From: JBDHBD01 sp039586095
GTDB lineage: Bacteria > Gemmatimonadota > Gemmatimonadetes > Palauibacterales > Palauibacteraceae
Length of the DNA stretch: 64,000 nt
Direction: 5' to 3'
NCBI GenBank assembly: GCA_039586095.1
Contig: JBDHLB010000009.1
Location: 8,532-72,531 of the forward strand
Of this stretch, positions 1-8,073 are shown piece by piece. A model generated the notes under the pieces. It did no database searches. It was not told where the DNA came from and saw only the letters and a list, made by a program, of their open reading frames with translations. The translations under genes and the position numbers were made by a program. The stretch's first letter is position 1; each line of letters starts with the position of its first letter.

Positions 1-188
1 TCCCAGACCGTAAAACGTCGGTGGAGGACCAATCCACTAAGGTAGCGGATCGTGTCCTGCGCACCGACACCGGGCCAGGCGGCGACCCGATTGTCGGCAC
101 AAAACGGATGATACCGGTTCACGACTCCCGGGGTGGCCATGATCTCCCATACCCGCGCGGCGGTGGCCCGCATCTTACCCGTCACCAC
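1..188 (-). CDS. SRPBCC (START/polyketide-cyclase-like) family protein, 3' part cut by window edge
   Basis: The reading frame is open to the left window edge, so only the N-terminal part is visible. After the start it reads VVTGKMRATAARVWEIM and continues with a stretch rich in W, G and hydrophobics, the usual beginning of an SRPBCC ligand-binding fold (a beta strand, then the helix with the VWE signature). Such proteins bind hydrophobic ligands or act as cyclases or dehydratases; the substrate cannot be told. I chose the GTG at 188 because a GGAGGG sits 9 nt upstream and homology-like sequence starts there. The frame can be extended to an ATG at 323, but the extra 45 residues look like translated spacer. 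It is the first gene downstream of the kinase on the same strand, about 195 bp away. Family call is by eye on a short fragment. Confidence 0.6.
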   Translation of the reverse strand, partial: MVTGKMRATAARVWEIMATPGVVNRYHPFCADNRVAAWPGVGAQDTIRYLSGLVLHRRFTVW

Positions 189-382
189 AGCGGGCTTCCC
201 TCCGGGGTCCGGGCTGTCAGCGCGCTGCCGCTCTACTACCGGCGCAGCTCGACACTCTAGCAGCTCGGGCACATCGGACGGGCGGGCCACCCGGGACCGA
301 ACGATCCCTGCCGAGGCGTTCATTTCCCCACCACCTCTCAGCGAACGTGTTCGTCAATAGAGTGAGAGACCCGCCGGAGCAC

Positions 383-2101
383 CTAGCGCGGCAAGGCCCT
401 TGGCGTCTCAGCGCCAGTGAGGCGGTCTCGAGCGGAGTCACTGACGATATCCGCCAGGCGGCTGCTGAGCTCCTCCAGGTCGGTGCGCTTTGTCCGCGCT
501 ACGCCGCGAAAGATCGATCGGGCAAGCGTATACATTCCCCCGACCCACCCGGCCGCAAGCAGGAAGACTTCCACGCCGTAGCCCAGCACCCCCGTGGACA
601 GGACTATGGCAATCGGCGGCACAGCCCCCGGACCCAGAACTACGGGGAAGACGGTCCACGCCAGTTCGTTGAGCCGCTCCTGCACGTGTATGCGCGTCTG
701 CCCGCCGCGCGGAGTGACCCGCACTCGCACCGCACGCCGCTTACCGAGGGTGGGCTTCACCGCGCTCCAGTGGACGGAGCGACCCAGTGTGTCCACCCTT
801 CCTTCCGCCGAGAGCGTCGCCTGTACTTCTTCGACGATATCCTCGAACGCAGAGTCGCTCACCTCGCCGTCCACCATGCGTTCAGATGCGATCAGCGTCG
901 GACCGCCGAGCCAGAGTCGAGCCGCAGAAGCGAACGCGTCGGCGCCCTCCCCGAACTCGCTGGGGGATTGAGCTGCCTTACCGAACTCCAGCCTGCGTGC
1001 CGCTCGTTCGATGCGCTCGGGCGAGATGCCGACGTCGGCGGCGATCTGCTGAATCGTCGCGAGCGACATTCCGCCTTCGGTCGGATGCGCCAACTCGTCT
1101 TCGGCCGCGCGCCGCACGATCTCCTCGACTTCGGCGTCGCTGTATCGCCGGACGACGCCCGCCGCGCCCGGCCTTGGCACCTGGTCGGTCGCTACCGCAC
1201 CGTCGGCCGCCGGAACTGAGCCTTCCCCCGCGCCGCCCAGGCGCTCCTCGCCCTCGCCGGCACCGTGCTCGGCTCGGAGGGCGAGCAGGAACGCGTCGAT
1301 GTTCTCGAGCCGATCGCGCGCGCGCATGGCGAGTGCACCCACGAGGGCTCGTTCGACGGATCCGCCGAGTTGCTCCATGCGCGCCTGCAAGCGCTCCGGC
1401 AAGCCGACGAACTTACCGAGCTGTACCGATTCTTCATCCGACTGCCACATGCTCGGCGGCTCGCCGAGCAACATCTCGTAGAGAACACACCCCAGGCTGT
1501 ACACGTCCGTCCGGGCATCGAGATCACGCTCACCCACGGCTTGTTCGGGGCTCACGTATCCGGGGGTGCCCAGAGCCAGTCCGGTCCGGGTGAGCTTCTC
1601 GCCGCCGGCCGTGGTCAGAGCTCGTGCGATGCCGAAATCCGCGACCATGGGATGGCCTTCGGCGAACAGGATGTTCTCCGGCTTGATGTCGCGGTGCAGG
1701 ATGCCCTGGCGATGAGCGTAACTCAACGCGTCTCCGACGTCCTCCATGATGTCGAGGGCCGCCGACGTCTCGATACGTGTCTCACGGCGAAGGCGTCTGC
1801 GAAGCGACTCGCCGTCGATGAACGGCATGACGTAGAAGAGGAACCCGGCCGCTTCTCCCGAATCATGAAGCGGGATGATGTGTGGGTGCGTGAGTCGCGC
1901 CGCGATCTCGATTTCCTTGAGGAAACGTTCCGCCCCGAGCGCTGCCGCGAGCGCCGGTTTGAGCACCTTGATGGCGACGTAGCGGCTGTGCCGCACGTCG
2001 CGGGCGAGGTACACGGTGGCCATACCGCCCTCGCCGATCTCTCGCTCGACTACATAGCGGTCACGGATTGCATCGCAGAAGGCTTCGGGAAGGTCGGACA
2101 T
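383..2101 (-). CDS. Pkn-type serine/threonine protein kinase with membrane-anchored C-terminal extension
   Basis: A 572-residue Hanks-type kinase that phosphorylates Ser/Thr of target proteins with ATP. Visible motifs in order: glycine loop GEGGMA about residues 23-28, catalytic lysine in AIKVLK (K45), HRDIKPEN with the catalytic Asp at 138, DFG at 155-157, and SPEQ at 184-187 in place of APE. The kinase domain ends near residue 270. After a Gly/Ala-rich linker comes a helical segment (about 320-370, SDAEVEEIVRRAAEDE) and, near residues 485-535, two hydrophobic stretches that probably insert in the membrane, followed by a short basic tail. The extension has no TPR, PASTA or WD repeats. Signal and target are unknown. 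Neighbour genes are separately spaced, so it is probably monocistronic. Confidence 0.93.
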   Translation of the reverse strand: MSDLPEAFCDAIRDRYVVEREIGEGGMATVYLARDVRHSRYVAIKVLKPALAAALGAERFLKEIEIAARLTHPHIIPLHDSGEAAGFLFYVMPFIDGESLRRRLRRETRIETSAALDIMEDVGDALSYAHRQGILHRDIKPENILFAEGHPMVADFGIARALTTAGGEKLTRTGLALGTPGYVSPEQAVGERDLDARTDVYSLGCVLYEMLLGEPPSMWQSDEESVQLGKFVGLPERLQARMEQLGGSVERALVGALAMRARDRLENIDAFLLALRAEHGAGEGEERLGGAGEGSVPAADGAVATDQVPRPGAAGVVRRYSDAEVEEIVRRAAEDELAHPTEGGMSLATIQQIAADVGISPERIERAARRLEFGKAAQSPSEFGEGADAFASAARLWLGGPTLIASERMVDGEVSDSAFEDIVEEVQATLSAEGRVDTLGRSVHWSAVKPTLGKRRAVRVRVTPRGGQTRIHVQERLNELAWTVFPVVLGPGAVPPIAIVLSTGVLGYGVEVFLLAAGWVGGMYTLARSIFRGVARTKRTDLEELSSRLADIVSDSARDRLTGAETPRALPR

Positions 2102-2241
2102 GCCGAAACATACGAGCGGAGGCGCACGACCGTCACCTCCGCTCGTAAGCGCCCGGCACTAGCGCTTCAACGGGGTCCGAGCTGCCTCACCCGCCCATGC
2201 CGGGCCCCACACAATCCAACTCTTCCGCGCGATCCCACGGG

Positions 2242-4368
2242 TTACTCGAACTCTGGCTCGCGAAGCTCCCGAATATCGTCGGGCTCACCCACAATGCTCA
2301 AGCGGTCACCCAACTCGAGTATCGTGTCACCGTGTGGCACGACGATGCGACCGTGCCGTCGGATCAGGGCCACCAGAGCGCTTCGAGGCAAATGCACGTC
2401 GCGCAGAGGTCGGCCGGCCAGGGCGGACCACATACCATCCGGGTCGATCCGCAGCGTGACGAAACGATCGTGTCGGATGACCGCCGCACGAAGCGCGTTC
2501 TCTCCCTCGGCCGCATTCCAGTCGACCCAGAACTCTTTACTGTCGACCTGCTCCGCGATCGCTGCCAGCATCCGCAGGTGCTGGGCGTTGTCTCCTCGCG
2601 GGCTGACCAGGAAGAAGACGGCGTGGACGGGTTCCGTGGAGTCCGGGGTGCGGTCCGGGTCGAGTTGTGCCTCGCCGCCGGGAGGAATGACAGGAATGCC
2701 CGTAAGGGAGCGGGCGAGCACGAGTTCCGGTCGCTCTGCGCCCGACGTGCGGAAGTGGGGTAGAGCGGCCCCGTGGGAGACCGGCGTAGCACCCGTCAGG
2801 CTGCCCCGGAGCAACTCCTCCGCGATGTGGTCTCTGCCGCCGCGCACCCGGTCAGCGAGTCGCTCGGCGGCCTCGCGCGTCGCCTCCTCGTAGGTCACCT
2901 CGCCGGCCAGATCGAGAACGAACGACCGGGCGACGACCTCTTCCAGCGGATCCTCCGCGCGCAGTCCTTTTTCCTTGAGGATGATCCGAAGCTCGCTATC
3001 CAGATCGACGTCTCGCCGTTGGCCCAGGCGCTCGAACCAGTGAAACACCGCGCCCTCACGCGTGATGTGAGCGCGAGCGTACCAGTGGTACCAGACGATC
3101 CCGACGGCCACGAGCGCTGCGGCAAACAGAATCGGGCCTATGCCCATGGCCGCGATGAGAAGAAACGGGGCTATGAAACCGACCACCTGGAGGAAGGGGT
3201 AAAGTGGCGCTCGATACCCGGGATCGTAGGCCGCCAGGCCGCTCTCCCGCATGATGATCACGGCCAGGCACAGAAGCGCGAACACGAGAAGCTGAAACGT
3301 GCTGGCCAGCTTGGCGACGCTGAGCACATCCAGCGTCGACAGCGCGAGGATCGCGCACGCCACGGTGAGGAGGATCGCGAACGTCGGCGTTCGGAATCGG
3401 CCCAGATGACCCAGGAGCTCGGGCACCAGCCCGTCGCGCGCCATGGCCAGCGGATATCGAGACGCAGAGAGGATCGCCGCATTCGCGGCCGATGCCAGCG
3501 CGGCCAGCGCCGGTAGGATGATGGCCGGGATCAGGAGCCAGCGTGGTATGCGCGCGAAGATCGCGGCACCGGCACTGGCCACGGGTGTGAGGTCGCCGTG
3601 CAGGAGGTCGGGTTCGACCGTGGCCACCATCAGAAAGACGCCGATCGCGTAGATCACGGCGGCGGTGAGCAGGGCGAGGATCATGCCCAGCGGAATGTTA
3701 CGCTCCGGGTCCTTCACCTCCTCGGAGAGACTCGCCACTTTCGTGAGTCCCGCGTAAGAGATGAAGACGAGGCCGGCCGTAGCCGCCAGCCCTTCGACGC
3801 CCGTGGCGAAGAACGGCGTCATTCGGGCCTGGAGTGTGCCCTCTCGCCCGAGCTGCAACGCAGACAGCGAGCCACCGATCAGGAAGACCGCGAGGAAGCC
3901 GAGCACGGACAGCACCAGGTACCGTTGCACTCGTCCCGATACGCCGGTGCCGAAGTACGCCAGGAGACCGACGAGCAGTGTCAGGCCGATCGCGACCGGT
4001 CGGTAGGGGAGGTGAACCAGGATCGCCAGGTAGGCCCCCAGACCGATCAGCGCGAACGCGGCTTTGAGCACAAGCACGAGCCACGTTCCGATCCCGCCGA
4101 CCGTTCCGATGATCGGGCCCAGGCTCCGATCGAGGAAGTAGTAGGTGCCCCCAGCCCGCGGCATGGCGGAGGCCAGCTCCGACTGGCTGAGCATCGCGGG
4201 GACCATCAGAGCGCTGCCCACGAGATAGGCGACGACCACGGCCGGACCGGCGATGGACGACGCCAGACCCGGGAGCAGGAAGAAGCCGGAGCTCAACATC
4301 GGTCCGAGCGCCAGCACGTAGACGTCCCGGAATTCCAGTGCTTTCTTCAGCCGAGTCTGGCTGTGCAT
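2242..4368 (-). CDS. APC-family amino-acid permease fused to PTS-EIIA-like and RCK-C (TrkA-C) domains
   Basis: About 708 residues. Residues 1-440 are a 12-helix APC-superfamily permease: the first helix has GPMLSSGFFLLPG, the unwound-helix signature of amino-acid/polyamine transporters. Residues about 475-635 resemble a PTS EIIA type-2 (PtsN-like) domain with a candidate phospho-His in ALPHFR at about 538. The last 70 residues resemble an RCK-C/TrkA-C ligand-binding domain (HGDTILELGDRLSIVG). The architecture implies an inner-membrane transporter gated by phosphorylation state and a small ligand. The start is uncertain: I use the ATG at 4368, which fits the first helix; a GTG at 4422 adds 18 basic residues. 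The exact substrate cannot be seen. Two other permeases with regulatory C-termini lie at 12165-16764. Confidence 0.88.
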   Translation of the reverse strand: MHSQTRLKKALEFRDVYVLALGPMLSSGFFLLPGLASSIAGPAVVVAYLVGSALMVPAMLSQSELASAMPRAGGTYYFLDRSLGPIIGTVGGIGTWLVLVLKAAFALIGLGAYLAILVHLPYRPVAIGLTLLVGLLAYFGTGVSGRVQRYLVLSVLGFLAVFLIGGSLSALQLGREGTLQARMTPFFATGVEGLAATAGLVFISYAGLTKVASLSEEVKDPERNIPLGMILALLTAAVIYAIGVFLMVATVEPDLLHGDLTPVASAGAAIFARIPRWLLIPAIILPALAALASAANAAILSASRYPLAMARDGLVPELLGHLGRFRTPTFAILLTVACAILALSTLDVLSVAKLASTFQLLVFALLCLAVIIMRESGLAAYDPGYRAPLYPFLQVVGFIAPFLLIAAMGIGPILFAAALVAVGIVWYHWYARAHITREGAVFHWFERLGQRRDVDLDSELRIILKEKGLRAEDPLEEVVARSFVLDLAGEVTYEEATREAAERLADRVRGGRDHIAEELLRGSLTGATPVSHGAALPHFRTSGAERPELVLARSLTGIPVIPPGGEAQLDPDRTPDSTEPVHAVFFLVSPRGDNAQHLRMLAAIAEQVDSKEFWVDWNAAEGENALRAAVIRHDRFVTLRIDPDGMWSALAGRPLRDVHLPRSALVALIRRHGRIVVPHGDTILELGDRLSIVGEPDDIRELREPEFE

Positions 4369-4600
4369 GCGAAGGTCAGCGCTCCGCTTCCCGGGGAGAC
4401 GTCCTGCTCGAGTCGATCGCACACCCTACGGAACCGGGACCGCGATTTCCAATCGAGATGTGCCAGCGGCAGCGAGCGTCAGTCACGGAGAGCGTCAGGT
4501 GCACAGAGCGAGGGACACCTGTTGTCACGAGTGCGCCAGAATGAAAAGGTGATACGATTGGTGGTCGCGTTGCCACGCTGGACGGAATAGGAGCGAAACG

Positions 4601-5683
4601 GTGAAGATCGCAGTACTCGGCTCAGGGGCCGGTGGCACGGCCGTCGGCTTTGACTGGTCGGCGCACGGTCACGACGTATCCCTCTTCGACTTCGAGCCGT
4701 TCCCGGACAACGTGCGTCACATTGCCGAGTCCCGCCGAATCGAGGCCGAAGGCGATCTGCAGGGCTCAGCTCCGATCGCGTATGCCGGCCATGAGCTCGA
4801 AACGGTATTGCGCGGAGCCGAACTCGTGTTCGTGGTGGGCCCCGCGTTCGCGACACGACCCTTCGCGGCCGCGTGTGCCCCGCTGCTCGAGGCGGGGCAG
4901 GAGATCGTGGTGTGCCCCGGCTCCACGGGCGGTGCCCTGGCCTTCAAGCAGGCAGCCGGCCTCGAGGTCGCGTCGGACGAGGTCCGCGTGTCCGAAACCT
5001 CGACGCTCCCGTACGCCGTACGCCTCACCGAGCCGGGGCGCATTCGCGTGTTTCTCAAGCTCTCCGGCGGCTTCTTCGTGGCGACGCTCCCCGCGCGGCA
5101 CACCGCGCGAACGCTCGGCCTGCTGCAGACGGTGTATCCCGGGCTCGAGCCGGCCCGCAACGTCCTCCAGACGACGCTCCAGAATGCGAACCCGGTGATC
5201 CACCCGGCCGTCACGCTGCTCAACACAGCGCTGCTCGAGCGCACGGGCGGCGACTTCCTCTTTTACGAAGAGGGTGTGACACCGGCGGTGGGGCGCTTGA
5301 TCGAAGCGGTGGATCGGGAGAGGATCGCGATCGGGGAGGCTCTGGGGATCGAGGTCGTTCCCGATCCGGAGCTCAGTCTCCGACAGGGCTACATGACGGA
5401 CGCCTCGTACGAGGACGGGTACCGCACGGCGCCCGGCTTCCGGGGGATCAAAGCCCAGTCGAGCCTCGATCACCGGTACCTCAACGAGGATGTGGGCTAC
5501 GGGCTCGTGTTTCTCGCCGAGCTCGGGCGGCAGCTGCGCGTGGCGACCCCCGTCATGGACTCGGTGATCGCCCTCACGTCCCGGCTCATGAGCCGGGACT
5601 ATCGTGCGGACGCGCCGCACACGCCCGCCACGCTCGGCATCGCGGGCCTGGACGCGCCCGCCCTGGTGGAGCGGGTGTCCTGA
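4601..5683 (+). CDS. NAD(P)-dependent octopine/nopaline dehydrogenase-family oxidoreductase
   Basis: A 360-residue two-domain dehydrogenase. The N-terminus has a Rossmann nucleotide site, VLGSGAGGTAVGFDW, with the glycine motif at residues 7-12. The C-terminal half has the helical octopine-dehydrogenase-type domain, including the NPVIHPAVTLLNT segment about residues 190-202 that is conserved in this family around the substrate site. Known members reductively join an amino acid to a 2-oxo acid to give an opine; in free-living bacteria the true substrate is usually not known. Translation starts at a GTG with AGGAG 7 nt upstream (4589-4593). It is transcribed alone, convergent with the barrel gene that ends 3 nt away. 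No export signal, so cytoplasmic. Confidence 0.85.
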   Translation: MKIAVLGSGAGGTAVGFDWSAHGHDVSLFDFEPFPDNVRHIAESRRIEAEGDLQGSAPIAYAGHELETVLRGAELVFVVGPAFATRPFAAACAPLLEAGQEIVVCPGSTGGALAFKQAAGLEVASDEVRVSETSTLPYAVRLTEPGRIRVFLKLSGGFFVATLPARHTARTLGLLQTVYPGLEPARNVLQTTLQNANPVIHPAVTLLNTALLERTGGDFLFYEEGVTPAVGRLIEAVDRERIAIGEALGIEVVPDPELSLRQGYMTDASYEDGYRTAPGFRGIKAQSSLDHRYLNEDVGYGLVFLAELGRQLRVATPVMDSVIALTSRLMSRDYRADAPHTPATLGIAGLDAPALVERVS

Positions 5684-5686
5684 GCG

Positions 5687-6436
5687 TCAGTCCTCCGTCT
5701 GTTCCTGCTCGTCCTCATCAGGCGTCTGGATGAACGGCAAGCTCACGAAGAACTGGAAGACCGAGTTCCTGACGGCGTCACCCGGGTTGTCCTGGATGAT
5801 GTCCGTCAGCCCCTGTGCGTAGCGGGCATGTACGTTCAGCCCCTTTCCCGCACGGGCGTTGCCCAGGCTGTAGACCACTTCAAACGCCCAGCCGAAGTCG
5901 AACGTGTTCCAGCTCAGCTGCGACTCCTGGGCAAGCTGTAGCTCGTCGTCCTCCTGAATCTCCCTGTCGTAGACGTTGCTGGCTCCGGTCCGTATGCCGA
6001 CGTACGGTCCCGTTCCCACCCTGAACTGGTCGGCCACCTGGTACTGTGCGATGACCGGAATGTCGATGTAGCTGAGGTCCATTCTGGACTCATCCGGGGG
6101 CGCGATGAGCTCATCCAGATCCGCGTTTCCTGTGGGGAGATACGGAATGTCGTTGGCCCCTTTTCGAGACAGCGGGGCGAACTCGGGCACCAGATACAGC
6201 CGATTACCCAGTTTGATCGTCGCCAGCAGGCCGAAATTGAATCCGAGACTCCGACTCGTGTCATCGAACCCGGAGATGTCGGCCAGGTTTGCGCCCGCCT
6301 TGAGGCTGAAGTGGAAGTTCTCACTGGCCACTTTGTCCCCGAACAGCAGCACGAGCAACGCTGCCTGGGCATTACACGGCGTCGCGTACAGGCACAACAT
6401 GATGAGGCTAAGGCACAGCCACCTGAGCTTCTTCAT
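5687..6436 (-). CDS. PorT-like outer-membrane beta-barrel protein
   Basis: A 249-residue exported protein with a clear Sec signal peptide (residues 1-23, ending CNAQA). The mature part alternates polar and hydrophobic residues in strand-length blocks, with a FHFSLKAGANLADISG opening typical of the PorT/outer-membrane-protein beta-barrel families of Bacteroidota and Gemmatimonadota. The tail is acidic (DEDEQEQTED) and follows the last predicted strand FQFFVSLPF. GGAGG lies 9 nt upstream of the ATG. It probably sits in the outer membrane as a small 8-strand barrel; no enzymatic residue is evident. The neighbours give no functional link. Confidence 0.82.
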   Translation of the reverse strand: MKKLRWLCLSLIMLCLYATPCNAQAALLVLLFGDKVASENFHFSLKAGANLADISGFDDTSRSLGFNFGLLATIKLGNRLYLVPEFAPLSRKGANDIPYLPTGNADLDELIAPPDESRMDLSYIDIPVIAQYQVADQFRVGTGPYVGIRTGASNVYDREIQEDDELQLAQESQLSWNTFDFGWAFEVVYSLGNARAGKGLNVHARYAQGLTDIIQDNPGDAVRNSVFQFFVSLPFIQTPDEDEQEQTED

Positions 6437-6502
6437 CTCTTCTTGCCTCCGTTTCGTTGGATGTCGGCAGGGCTCGGCGCTCGAGCGAAGCCTCGAAGGG
6501 GT

Positions 6503-7810
6503 TCAGCCACCGGTGATGAAGGAGCGATCGAGCGCTGCCACAGACGGTACGCCATGCAACTGCATCGCGAGACGGAGCTCAGCCCGCAGGATCTCCAGCA
6601 CCTTCTCCACGCCTTCCTGGCCGAACGCGGCCAGGCCCCAGATGTACGGCCGGCCGATGCAGATGGCATCGGCGCCCAGGGCGAGCGCTTTGAGCACATC
6701 GGTGCCGCGGCGGAACCCACCATCGATGAGCACGGGAATTCGACCGCCTACGGCATCCACGACCTCCGGCAAGCTCTCGATCGTGCTCCGCCCGCTCGCC
6801 TCCGCCCGACCCCCGTGGTTCGAGACGACGACGGCGTCCGCGCCGTACTCCACGCACCGCCGAGCGTCGTCGTCCCGGACGATTCCCTTCACGACGATCT
6901 GCATGTCGGTCGTGTCTCTGAGCCGCCCGATGAACTCCCAGGTCATGGACGGCGTGCCAAAGTAGACGCGGCTCATGTCGAGTCCGTCGAACATCGGCTT
7001 ACGACGCAGCCACCCCGTCGGCATGTTCATCGGATCGTCGTCCCCCGGTGCCGCCTCGTGGCATTCTTCGCAGTCGCGCGGGTCCTTCCGGATGTAGCGC
7101 TCCAGCGTCTCGCGATTGCTGTCGACGGGCAGATCGACTGTCAGCACCAGGGCCTGGCACCCGGCATCCTCGGCCCGGCGAACAAGCTTTTCGCCCACCG
7201 TCCAGCTCGACGTGGGATACAGCTGATACCAGACGGGCCGGCTGCGAGCGGCGTTCACGTCCTCCACCGATGTCGTGGTGACCGTAGAGAGGATCTGGTG
7301 GTGGCCGGCCGCGGCCGAAGCCCGGGCCGCCGCGAGCTCTCCTTCGGCATGAAAGGCTTTCTGACTGCCGACCGGCGCGAGAACGATCGGCGTGTCCCAT
7401 CGCTCACCCAGCAGATCCACGCTCAGGTCGATCTCGGACACGTCGACCAGCCTGCGCGCTCGCAGGTCGAAGCGCTCGAAGCCATCCCGGTTGGCCCGCA
7501 GCGTCTCGTCGCCATCCACGCCGGTGGCGAGATATCCGTAGTGTGCCGGCGGCAGGACCTGCTCGGCTACCGCCTGGAAATCGAACACGTTGATCGCGTC
7601 GTCCGGAGAGGCTATGCGGTCGGCCAGTTCCCGCACGACGTCCTCCGGGAGCTTCGACCCCCGCGGCGCGCCCTCCGGCACAGCGCCCTCCGGAAGCGTC
7701 CAGGCCGAATCCGGACTCGTACACGCCTGAAACCCGACCAACGACAGCAGCGGGCTGCCGGCGAGGAAACGGAGGAACGTGCGCCGGGATGGATACTTCA
7801 TTTCGTCCAT
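6503..7810 (-). CDS. Exported FMN-dependent alpha-hydroxyacid dehydrogenase/oxidase (lactate oxidase family)
   Basis: A 435-residue TIM-barrel flavoprotein that oxidises an L-2-hydroxyacid to the 2-oxoacid. Signatures: LAPVGSQKAFHAEGE around 144-158, the flavin lysine in VVKGI (308), the catalytic His in SNHGGR (332), and the FMN phosphate site with IDGG and GRP near the C-terminus. The N-terminus has a twin arginine (SRRTFLRFLAG) followed by a hydrophobic stretch ending at a cysteine (C30), so it is probably exported, by Tat or as a lipoprotein; most family members are cytoplasmic. The start is the ATG at 7810, with AGGAG about 9 nt upstream. Unusually, residues 247-251 are CEECH, a CxxCH haem-c attachment motif in the loop before the second half-barrel. 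Gene is divergent from the radical SAM gene. Confidence 0.9.
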   Translation of the reverse strand: MDEMKYPSRRTFLRFLAGSPLLSLVGFQACTSPDSAWTLPEGAVPEGAPRGSKLPEDVVRELADRIASPDDAINVFDFQAVAEQVLPPAHYGYLATGVDGDETLRANRDGFERFDLRARRLVDVSEIDLSVDLLGERWDTPIVLAPVGSQKAFHAEGELAAARASAAAGHHQILSTVTTTSVEDVNAARSRPVWYQLYPTSSWTVGEKLVRRAEDAGCQALVLTVDLPVDSNRETLERYIRKDPRDCEECHEAAPGDDDPMNMPTGWLRRKPMFDGLDMSRVYFGTPSMTWEFIGRLRDTTDMQIVVKGIVRDDDARRCVEYGADAVVVSNHGGRAEASGRSTIESLPEVVDAVGGRIPVLIDGGFRRGTDVLKALALGADAICIGRPYIWGLAAFGQEGVEKVLEILRAELRLAMQLHGVPSVAALDRSFITGG

Positions 7811-8073
7811 TGTGGGTCTCCTGCCTGGATCTCGTGCCTGGATCACCTGGTCGCGGCGAAGCCCCATGATGCGCAGACGCTCATGGCCGATGCCAGTCCG
7901 GGCAGCAGGCCTGCCATCCGTCCGAATCGACGCAGCCGTCACGCCCCGAAACGGCGGGACAGTCGAAAAATCATTAAACTGTATTGTCGTACCTTGAACA
8001 CTCGCTGATCGCGAATCGACAGCGCATTCGCGTTTTCGTCCCGAGCAGGGCAACACGCCCGAGGAGATCGTGA

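Noticed and set aside
1265..2893. A 542-codon open frame on the plus strand
   Set aside because: It is antisense to the kinase and the permease gene. The composition is Arg/Ser-rich and there is no motif; high GC leaves such frames open.
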